Positions 8,198 to 15,670 of a stretch of DNA of 49,343 nt are shown here, one piece after another. The notes beneath the pieces were generated by a model. It was given only the letters and a program-made list of their open reading frames with translations, had not been told where the DNA came from and searched no databases. Position 1 is the first letter of the stretch; each line of letters begins with the position of its first letter. Both the position numbers and the translations under genes were made by a program. Origin of the DNA: Spartobacteria bacterium UBA5019 (GTDB taxonomy: Bacteria; Verrucomicrobiota; Verrucomicrobiia; Chthoniobacterales; Terrimicrobiaceae); assembly GCA_002396485.1 (NCBI GenBank), contig DGXZ01000029.1, forward strand, positions 44,102-93,444, read 5' to 3'.

Positions 8198-11089
8198 ATG
8201 GCCACAGAGAAACATTCCGTGATTCGCATCAAAGGCGCCCGCCAGCACAACCTGAGGAACCTTGATGTTGAAATTCCGCGCCACCAACTTGTGGTGGTGA
8301 CCGGTATGAGCGGCTCGGGCAAATCCTCGCTCGCCTTCGACACACTCTTTGCCGAGGGGCAACGCAAGTATGTCGAAAGCCTCTCGGCTTACGCGCGGCA
8401 GTTTCTGGATCAGATGCAGAAACCTGATGTGGACTACATCGAGGGGCTCTCTCCGGCCATCGCTATCGAGCAGCGGATATCAGCGGCCAATCCCCGTTCG
8501 ACCATCGCCACAACCACCGAAATCTACGACTATCTCCGCCTGCTCTACGCGGCGATCGGCATTCCCCACGATCCACATACCGGCCAGCGAGTGGCCCGCC
8601 AGACTCCGCAAGTAATCGCGGATGCCATCCTTCGCTGGCCCGAGGGCTCGAAGTTCCTCGTCCTCGCGCCACTGGTCACTGGCCAGACCGGTGAGTTTCG
8701 CGATGTCATTGAAAAAGCCCGCCGCGAGGGGTTTGTGCGCCTGCGGGTGGACGGGGAGGTCCTCGAGCTGGCGGATACGAAAAACATTCGCCTGGATAAA
8801 ACCAAACCCCACTTCATCGAGGCGGTCGTCGATCGTCTAACCGTGCGCCCGGACCTCGGCCAGCGCCTTGCAGACTCGGTGGAGACCTCCTTACGTCTGG
8901 GCGCTGGACACCTTTCCACAAGCCGCCTCGAACCTGGCGGATCGCACTGGATCGAGGAAAAGTTCTCCACAGATTTTTGCAATCCCTCGACCGGCTTCAC
9001 CATGCCGCGCCTCACGCCGAAGCATTTTTCCTTTAACAGCCACCTTGGAGCCTGCCCCGCATGCCAAGGGATCGGCACGGAGAGTTTTTTTGATCCCGAC
9101 CTCGCAATTGATGCCGAGAAGACAATCGCGCAGGGAGCAATTCGACCGTGGAAACAAGCCAACAAGCGCATGAAGGCCTACTACGCCTCGCTTCTGAACG
9201 GACTCCTGGCCGACACCCCCGCGCCGGTCGAGAAGGCATGGCGCGATCTGCCGGGAAATTTCCGCGAGCTTGTCGTCAACGGCTCGGCAAAAAGAAACAT
9301 CTCGATCGCCATTGGCGCGAACCGCACTTCGACCAAGCCTTTTGAAGGCGTTCTCGCACAACTCGAGCACCTCTATGAAACCACCAAAAGCGAGTTTTCC
9401 CGCAAACGCCTCCGGCTTTTTCAAGGCAAGCGCGTATGCCGCGTCTGTGAAGGAGCCCGCCTGCGCCCAGAGATTCTGGCCGTCACGCTCGCAACAAAGT
9501 CTGGCGCAGAGTTTGGTATTCAGGCGGTCTGCGGACTCACAATCCGCGAGGCGGCGGATGTCATGGCTGACCTGCAGCTCTCCGAGAGTGATGCCAGCAT
9601 CGTCAAAGATGTGCTGCGCGAGGTCCGGCAACGGTTGCATTTTCTCAATGAAGTGGGGCTCGACTACCTCCAACTCAACCGCGAGAGCGGATCGCTTTCC
9701 GGTGGCGAGGCCCAACGCATCAGGCTTGCCACACAAATTGGCTCCGGGCTTTCCGGCGTCCTCTATGTTCTCGACGAGCCGAGTATCGGTCTCCACCAGC
9801 GCGACAACGACCGCCTCATCCAAACACTCCGCAACCTCCGCGACCTCGGGAATTCCGTTATCGTGGTGGAACATGACGAAGACACAATCCGCGCGGCCGA
9901 CCACATCCTCGACATCGGTCCCGGCGCAGGCCCGCGAGGTGGGCAACTCGTTGCCCAGGGCACCCTCGACGACATCCTCCAAAGCGAACAATCCCTCACT
10001 GCCCAATACCTCAAAGGCACAGTGCGCATTCCCGTTCCAAAGCAGCGCACCACTCCGCGAAAGACGGGCGCAGCCGAGGGCGAGATCGGCGATGGATGGC
10101 TCCGCGTTCAAGGCGCCACGGAAAACAACCTGAAAAATATTAACGCCGCATTCCCCGTGGGTTGCCTCACTTGCGTCACAGGTGTCTCCGGCAGCGGAAA
10201 ATCCACCCTCGTCAACGACATCCTCCGCATTGCCCTCGAGCGGGACCTCCACCGTGCGAAAGCGAAGCCTGGAGCCCACCGCTTGATCACCGGCATCGAG
10301 CAATTCGACAAGGTCGTGGTCATCGACCAAAGCCCCGTGGGCCGCACGCCCCGCTCGAACCCGGCAACCTACACAGGCGCGCTCGGTCCAATCCGCGACC
10401 TCTTCAGCGAACTCCCTGCCTCCCGCGTGCGCGGCTACGACTCGGGGCGATTTTCCTTCAACAACAAAGGCGGCCGTTGCGAACACTGCCAAGGCGATGG
10501 ATTCATCCGGATCGAGATGCACTTCCTCGCCGATGTCTATGTGGAGTGCGAGATTTGCCACGGGCGCCGCTACAACCGAGAGACGCTCGAGGTGACCTAC
10601 AAGGGAAAAAACATCGCCGATGTCTTGGAAATGACAGTGGATGACGCGGCGCGCTTTTTTCGCCATGTGCCCGCGCTTTGCGCGAAGCTCGAAACGATGC
10701 AGGATGTCGGCCTCGGCTACCTGCGCCTCGGCCAATCCGCCACCACGCTTTCAGGCGGTGAGGCCCAGCGCCTCAAACTTTCCGCCGAACTCTCCAAGCG
10801 CCCCACTGGACGCACGATTTACCTCCTCGACGAGCCAACGACCGGCCTGCACTTTGCCGACATTCACAAGCTTCTCGAGGTACTCATGAAACTTCGAAAC
10901 GCCCGAAATACGCTTATCGTCATCGAGCACAACCTCGAGGTCATCAAATGCGCCGACTGGATCATCGACCTGGGACCCAATGGAGGCTCCGGTGGCGGTC
11001 GCATCGTTGCGGAAGGAACTCCCGAGCAGGTCGCCCATGTTAAAAAGAGCGAAACCGCCCGATACCTCGCCAAATATCTCAAATCATGA
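8198..11089 (+). CDS. uvrA: Excinuclease ABC subunit UvrA
   Basis: 963 residues, a normal UvrA length. UvrA is the damage-sensing ATPase of nucleotide excision repair and works as a dimer with UvrB. Walker A of the first domain is GMSGSGKSS (36-44) and of the second GVSGSGKST. Both signature loops are present (LSGGEAQRIRLA, LSGGEAQRLKLS), as are zinc-binding CxxC pairs (CPAC, CRVC, CEHC, CEIC). Both Walker B segments read LDEP. The stop overlaps the next gene's ATG (ATGA), coupling it to the TPR protein. No LexA-type operator was noticed upstream. Confidence 0.97.
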   Translation: MATEKHSVIRIKGARQHNLRNLDVEIPRHQLVVVTGMSGSGKSSLAFDTLFAEGQRKYVESLSAYARQFLDQMQKPDVDYIEGLSPAIAIEQRISAANPRSTIATTTEIYDYLRLLYAAIGIPHDPHTGQRVARQTPQVIADAILRWPEGSKFLVLAPLVTGQTGEFRDVIEKARREGFVRLRVDGEVLELADTKNIRLDKTKPHFIEAVVDRLTVRPDLGQRLADSVETSLRLGAGHLSTSRLEPGGSHWIEEKFSTDFCNPSTGFTMPRLTPKHFSFNSHLGACPACQGIGTESFFDPDLAIDAEKTIAQGAIRPWKQANKRMKAYYASLLNGLLADTPAPVEKAWRDLPGNFRELVVNGSAKRNISIAIGANRTSTKPFEGVLAQLEHLYETTKSEFSRKRLRLFQGKRVCRVCEGARLRPEILAVTLATKSGAEFGIQAVCGLTIREAADVMADLQLSESDASIVKDVLREVRQRLHFLNEVGLDYLQLNRESGSLSGGEAQRIRLATQIGSGLSGVLYVLDEPSIGLHQRDNDRLIQTLRNLRDLGNSVIVVEHDEDTIRAADHILDIGPGAGPRGGQLVAQGTLDDILQSEQSLTAQYLKGTVRIPVPKQRTTPRKTGAAEGEIGDGWLRVQGATENNLKNINAAFPVGCLTCVTGVSGSGKSTLVNDILRIALERDLHRAKAKPGAHRLITGIEQFDKVVVIDQSPVGRTPRSNPATYTGALGPIRDLFSELPASRVRGYDSGRFSFNNKGGRCEHCQGDGFIRIEMHFLADVYVECEICHGRRYNRETLEVTYKGKNIADVLEMTVDDAARFFRHVPALCAKLETMQDVGLGYLRLGQSATTLSGGEAQRLKLSAELSKRPTGRTIYLLDEPTTGLHFADIHKLLEVLMKLRNARNTLIVIEHNLEVIKCADWIIDLGPNGGSGGGRIVAEGTPEQVAHVKKSETARYLAKYLKS

Positions 11090-13461
11090 AATGCCTCTGG
11101 CCGCTTCTCCTCATCCCCACCCTCGCCCAGGCAGCGCCGCTCGACGAAGCCCGCGTCGCTCTCGACAACGGATTCCCTCAGGTTGCACTGGTAAAAATAG
11201 AGCAGCAAATCCTCTCCATCGGATCCCCCAGGGCTGATGCCGAAGCGAACCTTCTCTATGCCCGCGCCTTAATCGAAGCCGGCCAATCGGAGGCTGCCTC
11301 AGACCTCATCACATCCTCCGGCATTCCTTCCGGTCCCGCCCGCGATTTCTGGCTCGCCCAGGCTCTCGCAGCCAATGCAGATTGGCTCAGGGCCTCCCAA
11401 GGATATGCCAGCGCAGCGCGCGTTTCGGATTTTGAATTTCAAAAGGAGGCCACAATCGGCAACGCCCGCATGCTGAAAAATCTAGGCAAACTACAGGAGG
11501 CATTGGCTACTCTCGCCCCTGCTTCCGCCTGGCCACCCTCAGCCATCAAATCCTCAGCCCTTTTGGATATGGCCGAGATTCTGCTGGCTCAAAACAACCC
11601 CGCTTCCGCCCGTTCATGCCTCGAAGAAATCAAGGCCGGAAGCACCACACAGAACTCCCGCAAAACTATTCTCCTCGCGAAAGCCGCCGCACAGGAGGAA
11701 AATGACGACCTTGTTCTAAGCCTTCTGGCATCAATGACCCCAGTCAATGCAGACATGGCCGTCTCAGCTATCACCCTCCAAGCCACAGCCCTCCAGCGCC
11801 TCTCGAAAAACGCCGAAGCCGAGGCCCTGCTTGAGGAATTCATCGCCGCCCACCCCTCCGTGCCGGGACTCAAGAAGATCTTCGCTTCACTCGATGAAAT
11901 CTACTCGAGCGCAACAAGCCCATCCTCGAGCGAACTCAAACGCTGGTCCAGCGATCCGGAGCCCAACCTGCGTCAAAAGCTTGCAACCTACTACCTCGCC
12001 CGTTTCGAAGCCCGCCAAAAGTCACCAGACAACGCCCTTACCCTTCTGGAACGCCTTGCATCCGATCCCGCATCGAACCCTCTTGCACAGGAAGCGCTCT
12101 TCGAACTTGCCGCTCTCCGCATTCGTTTCAACCGGAACGATGAGGCCCTCTCGCTCCTCCCGCCCGCAGGCTCCTCGCCCCACACGGATTTCCTGCGCGG
12201 GCTTGCCCTATCGCGCAAAGGGGACCACGCTGCCGCTTCAGCCGCTTTCACATCCGCCGCCGCAAATTTGGATCTCACCGAATCTGCCCTTTTCAATGCC
12301 GCCCTCTGCCAACTTTTTGCAGGGACTACGCCAAATACCGCCCTTGCGGAACTGGAAAAAAAATTCCCGTCCAGTCCCCGCATTCCAGCGTTCCGTATGC
12401 AGGAGGCCTTCCACCTGGCCCGCCAAGGCGATCCCCGCACCGAGTCCACCCTCCAAGCCCTCGCAAGATCGCCCGTTCCAGGCATCGCATCCCGCGCACG
12501 CCTCGCCCTCGCCGAGTGGAAATACCAGCAGCTCGACTACCCGGGGGCGGATGCCGAACTCCAGCGCGTTTCCACCCAGACGGAACCCGCGCGCGAAGCC
12601 GCGCTCAAGGTTTTCCTCACCGATGATGGCAACCCCGCCAACACCGAAAAAGCGATCGCCGCAGCGCGCAGCTTTCTCGCCGCCTATCAGAACACCGACC
12701 CTGAAGCATCCGTAAGAATGAAACTCGGCGAACTTCTCTACCGCCAGGGGGACTTCGCCACGGCCCGTGTCGAACTCGAAACCCTTGCCCGAAAATTTCC
12801 CGATAGAGAATACGACGAACCCGCCCTTTTCCTAGCCGCACAATCCGTTTCCCGCATACCGTCTGCCACCGCGCCCGACGATGCCATTTTGCTCTTCGAA
12901 GAGGTCGCCAGCGGCAACGGCACTCTCGCGGCCGAGGCCCGCCTGGAACAAGCTTCGCTTATTGCCGCCCAAGGCAAACCACTCGAGGCAAATCTCGTCC
13001 TCGAAAAAATCCTCTCATCAAATCCCCCCTCAGACACCCGAGCCACCGCGCTTATCGAAAAAGGCAAAAACCTCTACTCCCTAGGGGAGAAGGACCTCGC
13101 CAACTACCACGCCGCCATCGAAGTCTGGAAACAAATCGCAGCCGAGCAGCCCACCAACCCGGCTTGGCGCAACGAGGCCCTGACCCGCATCGGCACCGCC
13201 CTCGAAAAAACCGGCGACCTCAACACCGCCGTTGCCACCTACTACGATGTCTTCAAACCGACCGCGCAGGCACCCACCGAATTCTTCTGGTTTTACAAAG
13301 CTGGATTCGCAGCTGCACGCATCCTTGAGTCCACCCAGAAATGGCCTGAAGCCATCCGCGTTTACGAAACCCTCGCAGCAACCGATGGCCCCCGTTCCCT
13401 CGAAGCCAAAAACCGCATCAAACAACTCCGCCTCGACCATTTCCTCTGGGACGGAGAATAG
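11086..13461 (+). CDS. Large secreted TPR-repeat protein
   Basis: 791 residues with a short signal peptide (MKCLWPLLLIPTLAQA). The rest is Ala- and Leu-rich helical repeats of TPR/Sel1 type throughout, for example QGDFATARVELETLARKFPD and KTGDLNTAVATYYDVFK. TPR scaffolds mediate protein contacts, here probably in the periplasm. The plan resembles YbgF/BamD-like tetratricopeptide envelope proteins, only much longer. It is translationally coupled to uvrA by a 4-nt overlap, although a functional link to DNA repair is not expected. Confidence 0.8.
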   Translation: MKCLWPLLLIPTLAQAAPLDEARVALDNGFPQVALVKIEQQILSIGSPRADAEANLLYARALIEAGQSEAASDLITSSGIPSGPARDFWLAQALAANADWLRASQGYASAARVSDFEFQKEATIGNARMLKNLGKLQEALATLAPASAWPPSAIKSSALLDMAEILLAQNNPASARSCLEEIKAGSTTQNSRKTILLAKAAAQEENDDLVLSLLASMTPVNADMAVSAITLQATALQRLSKNAEAEALLEEFIAAHPSVPGLKKIFASLDEIYSSATSPSSSELKRWSSDPEPNLRQKLATYYLARFEARQKSPDNALTLLERLASDPASNPLAQEALFELAALRIRFNRNDEALSLLPPAGSSPHTDFLRGLALSRKGDHAAASAAFTSAAANLDLTESALFNAALCQLFAGTTPNTALAELEKKFPSSPRIPAFRMQEAFHLARQGDPRTESTLQALARSPVPGIASRARLALAEWKYQQLDYPGADAELQRVSTQTEPAREAALKVFLTDDGNPANTEKAIAAARSFLAAYQNTDPEASVRMKLGELLYRQGDFATARVELETLARKFPDREYDEPALFLAAQSVSRIPSATAPDDAILLFEEVASGNGTLAAEARLEQASLIAAQGKPLEANLVLEKILSSNPPSDTRATALIEKGKNLYSLGEKDLANYHAAIEVWKQIAAEQPTNPAWRNEALTRIGTALEKTGDLNTAVATYYDVFKPTAQAPTEFFWFYKAGFAAARILESTQKWPEAIRVYETLAATDGPRSLEAKNRIKQLRLDHFLWDGE

Positions 13462-13562
13462 CCCCCCTGAGGATTCAACATCCTCCGCTGAACAAGCGCT
13501 TCGCACGCCACCTCCAAAAACAGGGCCATCACCCCATGGTGACATAGTCATCCAGTGGCCAA

Positions 13563-13600
13563 GTTTGATCATCGCGCTCCAACACGCGCGGTCATCAAAC
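13563..13600 (+). promoter_or_regulatory. Strong stem-loop ending 2 nt before the small secreted protein's ATG
   Basis: Arms GTTTGAT / ATCAAAC and inner arms CGCGC / GCGCG, with AT/GT pairing between them, give a nearly continuous 15-pair stem with one mismatch and an eight-base loop. It occupies the place of the ribosome binding site of the ATG at 13603, so it could block translation. It could instead be a tail-less terminator of the TPR gene 100 bp upstream. Confidence 0.4.
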
Positions 13601-13602
13601 AT

Positions 13603-13974
13603 ATGAAGCCGTTTCAAAAATTCCCGCTCCTTGCCGCAGCGTGCATTGCCCTTTCCATACTCTTCTGCACATCCCAAATAACCCAGGCCTCCGAGCACGC
13701 ACCAACAACTGAAATGCCAAAGTGGTGCGCGGACATGGTCGAAATGCATGAGGATTTTTTAAAACTCCTCAAAACACAGGACGCCGAACTGGCCACCCAA
13801 GCCGAGAAAATGAAATCCGCGTCCGATGACCAAAGAAGCCAAGTCATCGAGGCAACACTCCTCCTCATGATCCAACAACAAACAGCCCAACACTCCGAAA
13901 TGGAGAAAATGGTCGTCCAAATGAAAGACTACATGGGAAAAGGCAAATGCTCGATGATGAAAAAGGAAGAGTAA
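13603..13974 (+). CDS. Small Met-rich secreted protein of unknown function
   Basis: 123 residues from ATG 13603, where a signal peptide begins (basic MKPFQKFP, hydrophobic core, cut near TQASEHAP). The mature part is helical and rich in Met, Gln and charged residues, with MPKWCADMVEMHEDFLKLLK near the start and a MGKGKCSMMKKEE tail. The two Cys and many Met could bind metal such as copper, but this is only suggestive. I do not recognise the family. It precedes the convergent CpxP-like gene by 100 bp. Confidence 0.65.
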   Translation: MKPFQKFPLLAAACIALSILFCTSQITQASEHAPTTEMPKWCADMVEMHEDFLKLLKTQDAELATQAEKMKSASDDQRSQVIEATLLLMIQQQTAQHSEMEKMVVQMKDYMGKGKCSMMKKEE

Positions 13975-14074
13975 ATCCCTGACGAGGGCGGGACGCCCCA
14001 GTTGATTCGTTTGGCGAGACTGCACTTCGAAGAACGCATGAGCGGTGGCGGTCTCCGAGAAAGTAAAATTTCGC

Positions 14075-14578
14075 TCAAGGCACTTCGCCACGCGGCGGCG
14101 GGCGTTGGCCGGAATCGCCGGGGCGGTCATGTTTTTTGACCTCCTCGAGCTTCTTTTGCTGCTCTGGCGTAAGGATCGCCCTCAGTCGCACAAGGAGAGC
14201 GAATCGAACACGCTTCAGCTCAGATTCCACGAGCATCAACTTGTCGAACTGGGCGATCATTTTTTTTTCGTCAGGGGCATCCGCACGAACCAGCGACCCG
14301 AGGGTCTCCTCCTCAGCACTCAACTGCCATTGCAACTCGGTGAAACGTGGCATGGCTTTCCGCATTTCCTCGCGGATCGTGCTTTGTTGATCGGGCGTGA
14401 GGTTGATGGCCTTCTGATTCCGCATGACAAGCTCCGGCGGGTAAAAAGCGCGCCCTATTTTGTCGCCACCGGGGGGCCTGGGATCTGGCCCCATCGACCC
14501 GTCGGGTGGAGGCGGGGGTTGCTGGGCGTTTGCGATGCCGATGCAGGCGAGGAAGAGTAAGAGGATTTTGTGTTTCAT
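14075..14578 (-). CDS. Periplasmic CpxP/Spy/ZraP-like protein
   Basis: 167 residues with signal peptide MKHKILLLFLACIGIANA and a Pro-rich mature start. Two LTPxQQ-type motifs (NLTPDQQSTIREEM and ILTPEQQKKLEEV) are the hallmark of the CpxP/Spy/ZraP group, periplasmic helical chaperones or metal-linked stress sensors. It is the third gene of the ECF sigma operon; its ATG overlaps the anti-sigma stop (14575-14578). Genes in this position often feed back on the sigma/anti-sigma pair. Confidence 0.78.
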   Translation of the reverse strand: MKHKILLLFLACIGIANAQQPPPPPDGSMGPDPRPPGGDKIGRAFYPPELVMRNQKAINLTPDQQSTIREEMRKAMPRFTELQWQLSAEEETLGSLVRADAPDEKKMIAQFDKLMLVESELKRVRFALLVRLRAILTPEQQKKLEEVKKHDRPGDSGQRPPPRGEVP

Positions 14579-14955
14579 AGGTTTTGATTTTTACTGGGGC
14601 CAGAGGAAATCGGCGCGGATTCAAAGAGCAGATCGCTGGATGTCGAAAGCGAGACGCCTATGCAGGGAGTATTTTCGGCAAGTATGGTATCCGATGAAGC
14701 AGTCCAGTCCGAGATCGCTGCCCACTGCTCGATCTCCGCTGCGGTGTGTGTTTCGTTTTTTGGGAGGACGGAAAAGGCAATCAATGCCGCGGCCAAAAGA
14801 AGAGCGGCTGCCAAGGCAAAGGGCATCCATCCGAATGCGGCAGAGTCTTTGAGTGATGCCTCCTGCTTGCGGAGCACGCACTGAAAGCCCGGCGTGTTAC
14901 TCGCGTCCTGCCGCCTGGCTTCGTCGAAGAGTTTTTTGAGTGTGTGGTCAGTCAT
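14575..14955 (-). CDS. Probable membrane anti-sigma factor
   Basis: 126 residues: a short cytoplasmic N-terminus (MTDHTLKKLFDEARRQ), one hydrophobic helix (about 44-64) and a periplasmic tail of about 60 residues. No zinc HxxxCxxC motif is seen. Identity as anti-sigma rests on size, topology and position: it overlaps the sigma gene by 8 nt and the CpxP-like gene by 4 nt. It should hold the sigma factor at the membrane until an envelope signal arrives. Confidence 0.65.
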   Translation of the reverse strand: MTDHTLKKLFDEARRQDASNTPGFQCVLRKQEASLKDSAAFGWMPFALAAALLLAAALIAFSVLPKNETHTAAEIEQWAAISDWTASSDTILAENTPCIGVSLSTSSDLLFESAPISSGPSKNQNL

Positions 14956-15505
14956 GGAATTGTCCGGTTAGTTTGAGAAGTTGGCCGAGCTGCTTCTTGG
15001 CGCGGTCGTAGTGTGTGCGGGCCGAGCCGAGGGAGACGCCCATTGCCTTGGCTGCAACCTCGACGGTGAGGTCTTGGTAGAAAACGAGGTGAAGGACTTC
15101 CTGCTGACGGCGCGGAAGTTTGGCGAGCATGGCGCGGAAGAGTTCGATGCATTCCGCGCCTTGAAGCCCCTCGCCATTGTCAGCAGGTTGGCAATCCTTC
15201 TCGTGCTCTTTTTGATAGCTGCCCAGCCGGAGAAACCGGATCCAGTTGCGGCGTCTCTCGCTGGCTGCCGTGTTGCGGATAACCGCAAAAAGCCAGGTCT
15301 TAAAGGCCGCACGCCCGTCATAGCGCGCCCGGCCTTCCAGGATTTTCTGGTAAACAGTCTGTAAGATATCCTCGGCATCGGTGGGGTTCGAGGAACAGCA
15401 ACTCAAGGCCCATCCGTAACTCATGGCATGGTGCTGCTCGAGGGCATCGCGCAGCCATGCCTCATTGACATGGGTGGCCTGCTTCTCTTGCAGTTCATCG
15501 TTCAT
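14948..15505 (-). CDS. ECF-type RNA polymerase sigma factor
   Basis: 185 residues with sigma region 2 (DAEDILQTVYQKILEGRARYDGRAAFKTWLFAVIRNTAASERRR split by the usual helices) and region 4 (LPRRQQEVLHLVFYQDLT, then an HTH in VEVAAKAMGVSLGSARTHYDRAKKQL). ECF sigma factors direct transcription of envelope or oxidative stress genes. First gene of the operon with its anti-sigma and the CpxP-like protein. A TGTCATATAA copy reads toward it with 25 nt between the element and the ATG, suggesting autoregulation. Divergent from the heme peroxidase gene. Confidence 0.92.
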   Translation of the reverse strand: MNDELQEKQATHVNEAWLRDALEQHHAMSYGWALSCCSSNPTDAEDILQTVYQKILEGRARYDGRAAFKTWLFAVIRNTAASERRRNWIRFLRLGSYQKEHEKDCQPADNGEGLQGAECIELFRAMLAKLPRRQQEVLHLVFYQDLTVEVAAKAMGVSLGSARTHYDRAKKQLGQLLKLTGQFHD

Positions 15506-15530
15506 GGCATTGGTCGCGTCTCAACGCTGT

Positions 15531-15586
15531 TTATATGACAGTGGCATTTCAAAAATAATTCAGGACCTGATTTTTTTGTCATATAA
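15531..15586. promoter_or_regulatory. Divergent promoter/operator: perfect inverted repeat of TGTCATATAA
   Basis: TTATATGACA at 15531-15540 and TGTCATATAA at 15577-15586 are exact inverted copies 36 nt apart, each pointing outward: one toward the ECF sigma operon, the other toward the peroxidase gene. The same 10-mer lies at 2204-2213. The likely reading is paired promoter elements for the ECF sigma, or an operator. Which of the two cannot be told from sequence. Confidence 0.5.
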
Positions 15587-15670
15587 CCGCATTCGGCAGG
15601 CGACGAAGAGGAGAAAGCAAGACCGAGCTCAAATGTTCGGGATGCTCAAAAAATCAACCCCTCGATAAAA

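Noticed and set aside
8891..10735. 614-codon minus-strand open frame opposite uvrA
   Set aside because: Antisense shadow of uvrA with no family features.
13232..13606. 124-codon plus-strand frame at the end of the TPR gene
   Set aside because: Out-of-frame shadow rich in Pro and Ser, with no start signal or family.
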